Assembly (NCBI GenBank): GCA_035252155.1
Contig: DATFDL010000572.1
Location: 1 to 41,395 of the forward strand
Source: JAICLL01 sp035252155
Lineage (GTDB): Bacteria > Planctomycetota > Planctomycetia > Pirellulales > JAICIG01
Direction of reading: 5' to 3'
DNA length: 41,395 nt
Shown: positions 7,233-14,666 of the stretch, in pieces
Numbering within the stretch: the stretch's first letter is position 1
Layout: every line of letters starts with the position of its first letter
The notes under the pieces: model-generated
The model's input: only the letters and a program-made list of their open reading frames with translations
Told to the model about the DNA's origin: nothing
The model's database searches: none
Made by a program: the position numbers and the translations under genes

Positions 7233-8216
7233 TCACACACCGGCCGGCGACGGCACGCGCATGCCGAGCCGCAACCCAAGCTCGCCCAGTTTCTCGTTCA
7301 CCTCGGCCAACGTCGTATCGCCGAATTTCGGTAGATCGAGCAACTGCTCGGGCGTGCGGCTGATCAGGTCGCGCACCGAGAAGATATTCTCTTCGCGGAG
7401 GCAGTTCATGGCCCGGGCCGTCAACTTCAGGTCGGCCACACTCATGTTCAGCTTGCTCTCCGAAATCACTTCGCCGTGACTCGCCGCCCGTGGCTCGGCG
7501 AACACCGCCGGACCCAGCTCCGAGTATTGCACGAACGGGTTGAGGTGCTTTCGCAAGATCTTGGCCGCCTCGACCATGGCCATCTCGGGGCCGATCGAGC
7601 CGTTCGTCCAAATCTCCAGCGTCAGCTTGTCGTAGTTGGTCTTCTGGCCGACGCGCGTCTCTTCGATCTCATAGCGCACGCGCACCACCGGGCTGAAGAC
7701 CGCATCGACCGGAATGATGCCAATCTCGACGTTCGGGCTGTGCTCGGTCGAGGGCACATAACCGCGACCGTTCTCGATGACCATCTCCACCTCGAACGGC
7801 ACGTCCTCGGTCAGCGTGGCCAGCACGTGGTTCTTGTTGATCACCTCGATCGTGTCGTCGGTCTTGACGTCGGACCCGGTCACCAGGCCCTTGGTCCGCT
7901 TGTCGATGCGGATGACCTTGGTGCTTTCGCTGAAGTTCTTCACCACTAGCGACTTGATGTTCAAGATGACGTCGGTCACGTCTTCGACCACGCCGGGCAG
8001 CGTGGTGAACTCGTGCTGGGCGCCGTGAATCTTGACCTGCGTCACGGCGCTGCCTTCGAGGCTGGAGAGCAAAATCCGCCGCAAGCTATTGCCCACGGTG
8101 GCGCCGAAACCGCGCTCGAACGGCTCGGCGACGAATTTACCGTAGGTGGAAGTCAACGTGGCTTTGTCGCACGTGACCAGACTGGGAAGCTCCAACCCAC
8201 GCCATCGAATCCGCAT
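7233..8216 (-). CDS. rpoA: RNA polymerase alpha subunit
   Basis: The alpha subunit nucleates RNA polymerase assembly and contacts activators and UP elements. Length is 327 residues, usual for bacteria. The N-terminal dimerisation domain (about 1-230) shows EPFERGFGATVGNSLRRILL and the SSLEGSAVTQVKIHG stretch. The C-terminal domain (about 255-318) has MNCLREENIFSVRDLISRT and the PKFG-TTLAEV-EKL-ELGL pattern of the helix-hairpin-helix DNA-contact fold. It lies between rpsD and rplQ, the standard order. Start ATG 8216 (MRIRWRGLELP) agrees with the family. No anomaly is seen inside the gene. Confidence 0.98.
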   Translation of the reverse strand: MRIRWRGLELPSLVTCDKATLTSTYGKFVAEPFERGFGATVGNSLRRILLSSLEGSAVTQVKIHGAQHEFTTLPGVVEDVTDVILNIKSLVVKNFSESTKVIRIDKRTKGLVTGSDVKTDDTIEVINKNHVLATLTEDVPFEVEMVIENGRGYVPSTEHSPNVEIGIIPVDAVFSPVVRVRYEIEETRVGQKTNYDKLTLEIWTNGSIGPEMAMVEAAKILRKHLNPFVQYSELGPAVFAEPRAASHGEVISESKLNMSVADLKLTARAMNCLREENIFSVRDLISRTPEQLLDLPKFGDTTLAEVNEKLGELGLRLGMRVPSPAGV

Positions 8217-8261
8217 GAGAATCCTCCACGAAAAACACCGGCTTACGCCAACGAGCCGCGC

Positions 8262-8885
8262 CTACTTCGAGCACAACTCGATAATCAACTGCGTCTGAAC
8301 GGGAATCGACACGTCGAAGTCTTCGGGCAGCCGCGCGACGCGCCCCTCGGGAATCGGGCCTTCGACAAGCGACAAAAAGTCGGGCAACTGCCGCTGATTC
8401 TCGGCCAGGTTGGCCTGAATGGCTTGCAGACTTTTTTTGCGGTTCTTGGCCCGCACCACGTCGCCCGGCCTGACCAAATAACTGGGAATGTTCACCCGCT
8501 GGCCGTTGACGGTGATATGCCCGTGCGAAACCAACTGTCGGGCCTGCGCTCGGCTTTGGCCGAAGCCGAGCCGATGCACCACGTTGTCCAGCCGCCGCTC
8601 CAGGAGGCTCATCAGCGTCGCCCCGGTGTTGCCCTTCGACCGCTGGGCCTCGGCAAAGTAACGGCGAAATTGCCGCTCGAGCACCCCGTAGTAATGCTTG
8701 ACCTTTTGCTTCTCACGCAGGTGAAGGCCGTAGTCGGTGGCCTTGCCGCGGCGGGTGTGCATGCCCGGCGCCGTGTCGCGGCGTTCGACGCCGCACTTGG
8801 GCGTGTCGCAACGCGTGCCCTTGAGAAAGAGCTTCATTCCCTCGCGGCGGCAAAGCCGGCAAACCGGTCCAGTATGTCGAGCCAT
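8262..8885 (-). CDS. rpsD: 30S ribosomal protein S4
   Basis: Primary 16S rRNA-binding protein of the small subunit. The protein is 207 residues, normal length. The N-terminus is the zinc-binding form: CRLC (Cys9, Cys12) and CDTPKC (Cys26, Cys31). The S4 RNA-binding domain is at about 97-160 (RLDNVVHRLGFGQSRAQARQ, then HGHITVNGQRVNIPSYLVRP). In many bacteria S4 also represses its own operon by binding the mRNA leader; the leader in this operon begins before rpmJ and I could not identify a pseudoknot. The 122-base gap from rpsK contains a hairpin repeat. Confidence 0.98.
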   Translation of the reverse strand: MARHTGPVCRLCRREGMKLFLKGTRCDTPKCGVERRDTAPGMHTRRGKATDYGLHLREKQKVKHYYGVLERQFRRYFAEAQRSKGNTGATLMSLLERRLDNVVHRLGFGQSRAQARQLVSHGHITVNGQRVNIPSYLVRPGDVVRAKNRKKSLQAIQANLAENQRQLPDFLSLVEGPIPEGRVARLPEDFDVSIPVQTQLIIELCSK

Positions 8886-8912
8886 GTATCGTTGTTACGG
8901 GGTCAGCGAAAC

Positions 8913-8964
8913 GTAGGTCAGGCTTTCTAGCCTGACGGGCCTCAGGCTGGAAAGCCTGACCTAC
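8913..8964. repeat. GTAGGTCAGGC hairpin family, copy 2 (rpsK-rpsD gap)
   Basis: Left arm 8913-8936 (GTAGGTCAGGCTTTCTAGCC...) and right arm ending in CCTGACCTAC at 8964, with only a few bases between them. This is the tightest of the three copies. It lies in the transcribed gap between rpsK and rpsD. Confidence 0.9.
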
Positions 8965-9007
8965 AACGTGTTGTTAGGGGTTTAATCTTGCTCAATTCAA
9001 AAGGCCG

Positions 9008-9388
9008 CTAGACGCGCCGTTTGCGGGGCGGACGGCAGCCGTTGTGCGGCAGCGGAGTGACGTCCTCGATACTCTTCACCGTCAGGCCGGCCGACTGCAG
9101 GGCGGTGATGGCGCTCTCTCGGCCACTGCCGGGGCCTTTCACGCGCACGTCGACTTCTTTCACGCCGAACTTCGAGGCTTTTTCGGCGGCCTGCTGGGCG
9201 GCGCACTGCCCGGCAAAGGGCGTGCTCTTGCGGCTGCCTTTGAAATTGCAGGTGCCGGCGCTGGCCCAGCAGAGCGTGTCGCCCTTGGTGTCGGTGATCG
9301 TCACCGTCGTGTTGTTGAAGGTCGCCTTGATGTGAGCCACGCCCAACGTCACGTTGCGGCGAACCTTGCGTCGCTTGCTCTTGCCCAT
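9008..9388 (-). CDS. rpsK: 30S ribosomal protein S11
   Basis: Small-subunit platform protein near the mRNA exit site. The 126-residue length is normal. Characteristic segments are GVAHIKATFNNTTVTITD, KGSRKSTPFAGQCAAQ, KGPGSGRESAI, and the C-terminal DVTPLPHNGCRPPRKRRV, the most conserved part of S11. It follows rpsM by 19 bases, so these two are almost certainly co-translated. Start ATG 9388. Confidence 0.98.
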   Translation of the reverse strand: MGKSKRRKVRRNVTLGVAHIKATFNNTTVTITDTKGDTLCWASAGTCNFKGSRKSTPFAGQCAAQQAAEKASKFGVKEVDVRVKGPGSGRESAITALQSAGLTVKSIEDVTPLPHNGCRPPRKRRV

Positions 9389-9407
9389 TCGCGGGAGGTT
9401 CCTTTAC

Positions 9408-9791
9408 TTACTTCAGGTCTTTGACGCCCTTCTTGCCGGCCACGGTCTTCTTCGGGCCCTTGCGGGTGCGGGCGTTGGTCCGCGTTCGCTGGCCGCGCAC
9501 CGGCAGTCCGCGGCGGTGACGAATGCCGCGGTAGCAGTTGATGTCCTTGAGCCGGGCGATGTTCTGCGCCACTTGCCGGCGCAACTGCCCCTCGACCGTG
9601 TAATCTTTGTCCAACAGCGCCGCCAGCCGCGCCAGCTCGTCTTCGGCCAGCTCACGGGCATGGGCCTGCGGATTCACGCCCGCCTTGTGGCACAGCTCAC
9701 GGGCGACCTTCTTGCCGACACCATAGAGATATTGCAGCGAAATGACCGCCGGGCGGTCGTTGGGAATGTCGACACCTAGCAAACGGGGCAT
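9408..9791 (-). CDS. rpsM: 30S ribosomal protein S13
   Basis: Small-subunit head protein that contacts tRNA and the 50S subunit. 127 residues, normal length. It starts MPRLLGVDIPNDRPAVISL and has the Y-YGVGK-A motif near residue 23-30. The C-terminal part is the conserved CYRGIRHRRGLPVRGQRT followed by a basic tail that threads between tRNAs. It is the second gene of the visible alpha operon, after rpmJ, with a hairpin repeat in the 109-base gap. Start ATG 9791. Confidence 0.98.
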   Translation of the reverse strand: MPRLLGVDIPNDRPAVISLQYLYGVGKKVARELCHKAGVNPQAHARELAEDELARLAALLDKDYTVEGQLRRQVAQNIARLKDINCYRGIRHRRGLPVRGQRTRTNARTRKGPKKTVAGKKGVKDLK

Positions 9792-9817
9792 ATACGACTC
9801 TATTGGGCTACCGTTCT

Positions 9818-9898
9818 GTAGGTCAGGCCTTCCAGCCTGACAATCCGATCGAATAGGCTTTCAACGTTGACGTTGTCAGGCTGGAAAGCCTGACCTAC
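9818..9898. repeat. GTAGGTCAGGC hairpin family, copy 3 (rpmJ-rpsM gap)
   Basis: Left arm 9818-9841 and right arm 9875-9898. The loop is longer (about 33 bases) than in the other two copies. It lies between rpmJ and rpsM and ends two bases before the rpmJ stop codon (9901-9903). Confidence 0.9.
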
Positions 9899-9900
9899 GA

Positions 9901-10014
9901 CTATCCCTGCCGCTGCTTGTGGCGGGGGTTGCTGCACACGACATAGACCACGCCACGCCGTCGCACTAGCTTGCAGTTCTCGCAAATGCGCTTTACGCTG
10001 GCGCGGACTTTCAT
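9901..10014 (-). CDS. rpmJ: 50S ribosomal protein L36
   Basis: The smallest ribosomal protein, read by hand because it is only 37 codons: it begins MKVRASVKRICENCKLVRRR and ends in CSNPRHKQRQG. The zinc ligands of the common form are present: Cys11, Cys14, Cys27 and His32. L36 binds 23S rRNA near the peptidyl transferase region. It is the first gene of the visible operon; secY, map and infA, which often precede it, are not upstream, because selA lies there on the other strand. A promoter candidate lies about 60 bases upstream. Confidence 0.97.
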   Translation of the reverse strand: MKVRASVKRICENCKLVRRRGVVYVVCSNPRHKQRQG

Positions 10015-10071
10015 CGTCGGTAGCTATCCGTCGGTCGGGGTGTTATGTCGAACGCTGATCCAAAGCGACTG

Positions 10072-10101
10072 AGTATAGACGGTGCGGGCCAAAGTCTACA
10101 A
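10072..10101 (-). promoter_or_regulatory. Candidate sigma-70 promoter of rpmJ-rpsM-rpsK-rpsD-rpoA-rplQ
   Basis: Read on the minus strand, TTGTAG (10096-10101) is followed after 18 bases by TATACT (10072-10077). The -10 is good and the -35 is partial. Transcription would start about 50 bases before the rpmJ start codon. No other promoter-like pair was obvious in the gap. Confidence 0.45.
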
Positions 10102-10160
10102 GCCCCTTGAACGATAAAAACTGGTAGAACGTCTGATTGGTTCGACACTCGGTATCGCCT

Positions 10161-10252
10161 TCTGTAGGGAACGCCCTCCGTGGTGTTCCGAGAACTGCGA
10201 TTCGACGTCGTCCTGCCCCTCGCGGAACGCCACGGAGGGCGTTCCCTACAGA
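10161..10252. repeat. Long inverted repeat upstream of selA
   Basis: Arms of about 30 bases at 10161-10190 and 10223-10252 are nearly perfect reverse complements (core TAGGGAACGCCCTCCGTGG). The element lies in the divergent rpmJ/selA gap and ends 34 bases before the selA start. It is open in the selA frame, which gives a spurious 50-residue N-terminal extension. Confidence 0.88.
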
Positions 10253-10286
10253 TTCTTGCCTAGGAACCACGCACAAACGAGACGAA

Positions 10287-11690
10287 ATGCCAACAAACCT
10301 GTTTCGCAATTTGCCGTCGGTCAACGAACTGCTCGAAAGCCCGCCTTTGAAGGGCATGGTGGCCAAGGTCAGCCACCATGTGGTGGTGACGCGGGTGCGC
10401 ACGTTTCTCGACGACCTGCGCAGCGAGCTGCAATCGGCCGCCGCCGAGGTCAAGCTGCCCGACGTGCGTGAACTGGCCGAGCGGATTGCCGCCCGCATTT
10501 CGGAGTCGGAAAAGCCGCTGTTGCGGCCGGTCATCAACGCCACGGGAGTCATGTTGCACACCGGGCTGGGGCGAGCGCCGCTGGCCGAAACCGCGATCGC
10601 CGAGATGGCGGCCGTCGCTCAAGACTACGCCAGCGTCGAACTCGATCTGACCAGCGGGCACCGCTCGCAGCGGGTGCTGGCCGTCGAAGGACTACTGACC
10701 GAAGCGACCGGGGCCGACGCGGCGGCCGTGGTTAACAACAACGCCGCCGCCACCATGCTCACGCTGGCGGCCCTGGCCGCTGGACGCGAGGTGATCGTCT
10801 CGCGTGGGCAGTTGATCGAGATCGGCGGCAGCTACCGTTTGCCCGAAGTAATGAGCGTCAGCGGCGCCGTCCTGCGCGAAGTCGGCACAACCAACAAGAC
10901 GCGAATCGACGACTACGAGCGGGCCATCGGCGAGCGGACCGCGGCCTTGCTGCTGGTGCATCCGAGCAACTACGTGGTGTCGGGCTTCGTCAAAAGCGTG
11001 CCGCTGGCCGAGCTAGTCCGCCTAGGCCGGGCAAAAGGGCTGCCGGTGATCCACGATGTTGGGTCTGGGGCGCTCGTTGATTTCGCCCGGTTCGGCTTCA
11101 GCGATGAGCCGGTGGTCGGCGACAGCGTCAAGCAGGGGGCCGACCTGGTGCTCTTCAGCGGCGACAAGCTGTTGGGCGGGCCGCAGTGTGGCATCGCGGT
11201 GGGCAAACGGGCGCTGGTCGAGCAGCTCTTGCGGCATCCGCTCGCCCGTGCCTTGCGCGTCGACAAGCTGACGTTGGCCGCGCTGGCGGCCACGTTGCGG
11301 CTCTATCGCGATCCCGAGCAAGCGATGCACACGGTTCCGCTGCTGCACTTGCTCAGCACTTCGCTCGACAACTTGCGGCTTCGCGCTCAGCGGCTGGCCC
11401 CGCAAATGGCCGACTGCCGCGCGATTGCCTCGGCCGATCCGCTGGAAGACGTCACCTACCTGGGCGGCGGCTCGCTGCCCACGCAAAAGCTGACCACCTG
11501 GTGCGTCGCCTTGACGCCATCTGAAATGAGCGTCGATCGGCTGGCGACCCGGCTGCGCACCGGCCGACCGGCCGTCGTCGGGCGGGTCCACGAAGGGCGG
11601 CTCTATCTCGATCTACGCACCGTCTTTCCCCGTCAAGACCTCGACCTTGTCGCCGCCGTGCGCGCTCTCTCCGACGGCGAAGCGCTTTAA
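10287..11690 (+). CDS. selA: L-seryl-tRNA(Sec) selenium transferase
   Basis: Pyridoxal-phosphate enzyme that converts seryl-tRNA(Sec) to selenocysteinyl-tRNA(Sec) using selenophosphate. It is 467 residues, close to the 463 of E. coli. Visible signs are NATGVMLHTGLGRAPLAE (84-101), the DVGSGALVD segment (257-265), and the cofactor lysine Lys294 in LFSGDKLLGGPQCG. I chose ATG 10287 (MPTNLFRNLP): the frame stays open back to 10137, but that stretch is the inverted repeat at 10161-10252. Its presence implies that the organism makes selenoproteins; selB, selC and selD are not in the window. No obvious SelA-dependent gene lies next to it. Confidence 0.96.
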   Translation: MPTNLFRNLPSVNELLESPPLKGMVAKVSHHVVVTRVRTFLDDLRSELQSAAAEVKLPDVRELAERIAARISESEKPLLRPVINATGVMLHTGLGRAPLAETAIAEMAAVAQDYASVELDLTSGHRSQRVLAVEGLLTEATGADAAAVVNNNAAATMLTLAALAAGREVIVSRGQLIEIGGSYRLPEVMSVSGAVLREVGTTNKTRIDDYERAIGERTAALLLVHPSNYVVSGFVKSVPLAELVRLGRAKGLPVIHDVGSGALVDFARFGFSDEPVVGDSVKQGADLVLFSGDKLLGGPQCGIAVGKRALVEQLLRHPLARALRVDKLTLAALAATLRLYRDPEQAMHTVPLLHLLSTSLDNLRLRAQRLAPQMADCRAIASADPLEDVTYLGGGSLPTQKLTTWCVALTPSEMSVDRLATRLRTGRPAVVGRVHEGRLYLDLRTVFPRQDLDLVAAVRALSDGEAL

Positions 11691-12059
11691 GCCATCGTAG
11701 TCATCATGGTCCGCATGATGTTGACGCAGCAGGCGTCCACCTGGCCGCCTTGTGATGACACCTGGGTGCCACGGCATCCGTTGCAGCGCGAGTGATGTCG
11801 CTATTCAGTCAAGGCGTGGTCGCTGCAACGGACGCCGTGCGGATCGCCTCTTTCGCCCCATTCGAGGCTGACCGCGCACGGCGTCCGCCGCGGCGACTGG
11901 TGTCGCGCGTTGGGGCGACGCCAACCGCGCCGCGGCGGATGCCGTGGCACCCACTGGAGATTCCGGTAACGGTCGAAGCGATCAACCTTGGACTTGACCG
12001 CCGTAGCAAGACCCGCTGCCTGTGGAGCATCGGAACTTCGTCGAGTATGTTGGTAGTCC
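11691..12059. other. Gene-less stretch between selA and the DUF255 gene
   Basis: These 369 bases contain a small perfect inverted repeat just after selA (CATCATG 11702-11708 / CATGATG 11714-11720, without a T-run) and the large palindromic element described separately. The last 106 bases before ATG 12060 should hold the promoter of the DUF255 gene, but no clear -10/-35 pair was found. The open frames here show no recognisable protein. Confidence 0.6.
11763..11953. repeat. 191-bp near-palindromic element (MITE-like)
   Basis: The ends are inverted copies: 11763-11790 begins TGGGTGCCACGGCATCCG, and 11926-11953 ends with its exact reverse complement, with lower identity inward. A second inverted pair lies nearer the centre (around ACGGACGCCGTGCG at 11828-11841 and CGCACGGCGTCCG at 11875-11887). 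The whole element could fold into one long imperfect hairpin. It has no coding capacity. A one-arm relative lies at 3607-3644. Size and structure fit a miniature inverted-repeat element; no target duplication was established. Confidence 0.8.
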
Positions 12060-14087
12060 ATGGAAACTCAATCATTAGCCGCCCGTATCGCCTTCCGGTG
12101 TTCATCTTCATTTATCGGCTGCGCGGTAAGCGTGGCCTTTACTGCATCAACCGCCTACGCCCAACCGCCGACGAAGCAAAAACCGCCGGCGGAGGAACGT
12201 CCCGCGAACCGCCTGGCCAAAGAAACCAGCCCCTATCTGCTGCTGCACGCCCATAACCCGGTCGATTGGCGTCCCTGGGGCGAAGAGGCGCTCGCCAAAG
12301 CTAAGGCCGAAAACAAGCTGATCTTTCTCTCGGTCGGCTATTCGAGCTGCTACTGGTGCCACGTGATGGAACGCGAATCGTTCATGGACGACGAGGTGGC
12401 GGCGTATCTGAACAAGCACTTCGTGTGCATCAAGGTCGACCGCGAGGAGCGGCCCGACATCGACGAAATCTACATGTCGGCGCTGCACGCCCTCGGCCGG
12501 CCCGGCGGCTGGCCGCTGACCATGTTCCTGACGCCCGACGCCCGGCCGTTTTTCGGCGGCACGTATTTTCCGCCCCGCGACAAGCAGATGGCCGGACCAA
12601 AGAAGAATGAAAAAACCGAAGCGAAGCCCGATGAGTCGCAAAAGATCACCGGGCTGCTCACGTTGCTGACGCTCATCGAAGGCGCCTGGCAAAAAACGCC
12701 CGACGACCTGCTGAAGGCGAGCGAGGCGCTGGCCGCGCACGTCAAACAGACGCTGGCTCGACGATCGCTGGCCCCGGCCGAAGTGGCGCCCGATCTGGCC
12801 GACCAGGTGATGGCCGGGTTGGGCGAACAATACGACGACAAATATGGCGGCTTTGGCCCCAATGCCACCGAGGCCCGGCGCCCCAAATTTCCCGAGCCGT
12901 CGAACCTGCTTTTTTTGCTCGACCGCGTGCGGCGAACCGACGACGCCGACGCCCGGCGGATGCTGGTCCGCACGCTCGAGGCGATGGCGGCCGGCGGTAT
13001 GCGCGACCATGTGGGCGGTGGCTTTCATCGCTACAGCACCGACCGCTTTTGGCGGATTCCTCATTTCGAGAAGATGCTCTATGACAACGCCCAATTGGCC
13101 ACCGTCTATGCCGAAGCGTCGGAGCTGACCGAGCGCGACGACTTTCGCCAGGTGGCGCGAGAGATCTTGGAGTTCATCCGCCGCGAAATGACCGACACCA
13201 GCGGTGGTTTTTACGCGGCGCTCGACGCCGAAACCGACGGCGACGAAGGGGCTTACTACGTCTGGACGCGCGACGAGCTGCAGTCCGCACTCGACGCCGA
13301 TGAATACGAGCTGCTGGCCGACGCCTACGGCGCGTCGGGCGAGCCGAACTTCGAGGGCCGATATGTCTTGTTGTTGGCACGCCCGCTGGCCGAGACGGCG
13401 GCCAAGCACAAGCTCTCGCTGGCCGACTTGAACCAGCGGCTGGCCGTCGGGCGAAAAAAGCTGTTGGCGGTGCGCGACCGGCGAAAACGCCCGCTCACCG
13501 ACACCAAGATCTTGACGGGTTGGAACGGGCTGATGATTCGCGGCCTGGCCGACGCTGGGCGAGTGCTGGATGAGCGGCAATCGATTGACACCGCCGTCCG
13601 AGCCGCCGAGGCGGTGCTCGAACATCTTCGCACCCCCGATGGTCGGCTGCTGCACACCTACACCGCCGGCGAGGCCAAGCTGAACGCCTATCTCGACGAT
13701 TATGCCTTTCTGGTCGATGGCTTGCTGGCGTTGCACCGTGCCACCGGCGACCGCCGCTGGCTCACGGCCGCCGACGAGCTGACCGATCGCCAGGTCGAGC
13801 TGTTTTGGGACGAACGTTTGGGCGGCTTTTTTTTCACTTCGGGCGATCACGAAGAGCTGTTTGCGCGAAGCAAAGATCCGATCGATTCCGCCACTCCCTC
13901 GGGCAACGCCGTATCGGCCGGCAATCTCGCTGCTCTGGCCGCGGCGATGTCGCAACCCAAGCGCCTGGACCGCGCCAAACAAACGATCGCGGCCTTTGGC
14001 GTCTTTCTCAACAGCAGTCCGGCCGCGATGCCGCGCATGGCCCTCTCATGGCAGGCGGTGCGCGACGCGGACAAGGCAGATCAATGA
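12060..14087 (+). CDS. Exported DUF255 thioredoxin-fold protein (YyaL/SSP411 family)
   Basis: A 675-residue protein. Residues 1-35 look like a signal peptide (basic start, hydrophobic core, TAYAQ cleavage region). The DUF255 thioredoxin-like domain (about 50-215) starts with NRLAKETSPYLLLHAHNPVDW and holds CYWC at 97-100 in SVGYSSCYWCHVMERESF, then GGWPLTMFLTPD. The remainder (about 250-670) is the alpha/alpha-toroid region related to N-acylglucosamine 2-epimerase, with KFPEPSNLLFLL, GGGFHRYSTD, PHFEKMLYDNAQL and TGWNGLMIRGLADAGR. The family's biochemical role is not established. Most members are thought to be cytoplasmic, so the signal peptide is notable; the start ATG 12060 that creates it lies without a clear Shine-Dalgarno. 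Confidence 0.9.
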   Translation: METQSLAARIAFRCSSSFIGCAVSVAFTASTAYAQPPTKQKPPAEERPANRLAKETSPYLLLHAHNPVDWRPWGEEALAKAKAENKLIFLSVGYSSCYWCHVMERESFMDDEVAAYLNKHFVCIKVDREERPDIDEIYMSALHALGRPGGWPLTMFLTPDARPFFGGTYFPPRDKQMAGPKKNEKTEAKPDESQKITGLLTLLTLIEGAWQKTPDDLLKASEALAAHVKQTLARRSLAPAEVAPDLADQVMAGLGEQYDDKYGGFGPNATEARRPKFPEPSNLLFLLDRVRRTDDADARRMLVRTLEAMAAGGMRDHVGGGFHRYSTDRFWRIPHFEKMLYDNAQLATVYAEASELTERDDFRQVAREILEFIRREMTDTSGGFYAALDAETDGDEGAYYVWTRDELQSALDADEYELLADAYGASGEPNFEGRYVLLLARPLAETAAKHKLSLADLNQRLAVGRKKLLAVRDRRKRPLTDTKILTGWNGLMIRGLADAGRVLDERQSIDTAVRAAEAVLEHLRTPDGRLLHTYTAGEAKLNAYLDDYAFLVDGLLALHRATGDRRWLTAADELTDRQVELFWDERLGGFFFTSGDHEELFARSKDPIDSATPSGNAVSAGNLAALAAAMSQPKRLDRAKQTIAAFGVFLNSSPAAMPRMALSWQAVRDADKADQ

Positions 14088-14124
14088 CGTGCCCGGCCGG
14101 GGCTCGGCAGCGCGGGCTTTTGAT

Positions 14125-14559
14125 TCACCGACCCTTCGTTTTCCGCTTCGTTGCGGCTCTTGTAAGCGCCCGGTCAATCCGATCGATTAGGCGGTGGCTT
14201 GCGGTGTATTTGCCGCTTTCGATCCGCAAAATCGTCTCTTGTCGCGTCCGGGCGAGGGCAGCCAGCTCCGCTTGCGTGAGTCCCGCGGCCTGGCGGTCGC
14301 GAATGATGTCGCGCGCCAACGAAACGCGCCCGGCGGCTGAACCGCCGCCGGCGACGAGCTGATCAGATTGCTCCTGCGGCGTCGGATCAAAGACTTCGAC
14401 AATGAGGCTACGCGGTCTTCTTACCTGGTCGTAGTCGCGATCGGCTGCGCGCTGTCGTTGCACTACGATGCCCGCAAAGAAACAAGCCGCGCAGAGCGTG
14501 CAGTAAAATAGCGTTCGCAAACTGAGCTGAGGACGAGAAATCGGCATCTGGGGCGTCAT
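14125..14559 (-). CDS. Membrane-anchored helix-turn-helix protein
   Basis: A 144-residue protein of two parts. The N-terminus has RPQLSLRTLF (9-18) running into one transmembrane helix (about 17-33); this module recurs in two other genes here (20844 and 21089). The C-terminus (about 82-140) is an XRE-like helix-turn-helix: ARDIIRDRQAAGLTQAELAA, then ARTRQETILRIESGKYTASH, the typical 'recognise, then IE-GK' pattern. A DNA-binding domain tied to the membrane suggests a sensor-type regulator. It lies tail to tail with the DUF255 gene, 37 bases apart, and diverges from the DUF1080 gene. Start ATG 14559 or 14547. Targets are unknown. Confidence 0.75.
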   Translation of the reverse strand: MTPQMPISRPQLSLRTLFYCTLCAACFFAGIVVQRQRAADRDYDQVRRPRSLIVEVFDPTPQEQSDQLVAGGGSAAGRVSLARDIIRDRQAAGLTQAELAALARTRQETILRIESGKYTASHRLIDRIDRALTRAATKRKTKGR

Positions 14560-14666
14560 TCTATTCTATCACGCAAGCTCTGGTCGTTGACGCGGCGGCT
14601 TCTCCGATTCAGAATGGCCGCGTGCGTTGAAAGCTTGCCTCACGAACCCACCCGGAGAAATCAACC

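Noticed and set aside
7156..9898. Three spaced repeats as a CRISPR-like array
   Set aside because: Copies are separated by complete ribosomal genes, not by uniform spacers, and each is an inverted pair.
10137..10286. 50-residue N-terminal extension of SelA
   Set aside because: It is encoded by the inverted repeat at 10161-10252 and begins with a non-ATG codon; SelA from ATG 10287 has the normal length.
12147..13982. 611-codon open frame on the minus strand
   Set aside because: It lies wholly opposite the DUF255 gene, whose protein motifs are clear. The antisense product has low-complexity, His/Gln/Val/Gly-rich content typical of GC-rich shadow frames.
10287..14087. Possible selenocysteine codon (in-frame TGA) in the gene after selA
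   Set aside because: The DUF255 gene has Cys codons in its CYWC motif and no in-frame TGA; no read-through candidate was found by eye elsewhere.
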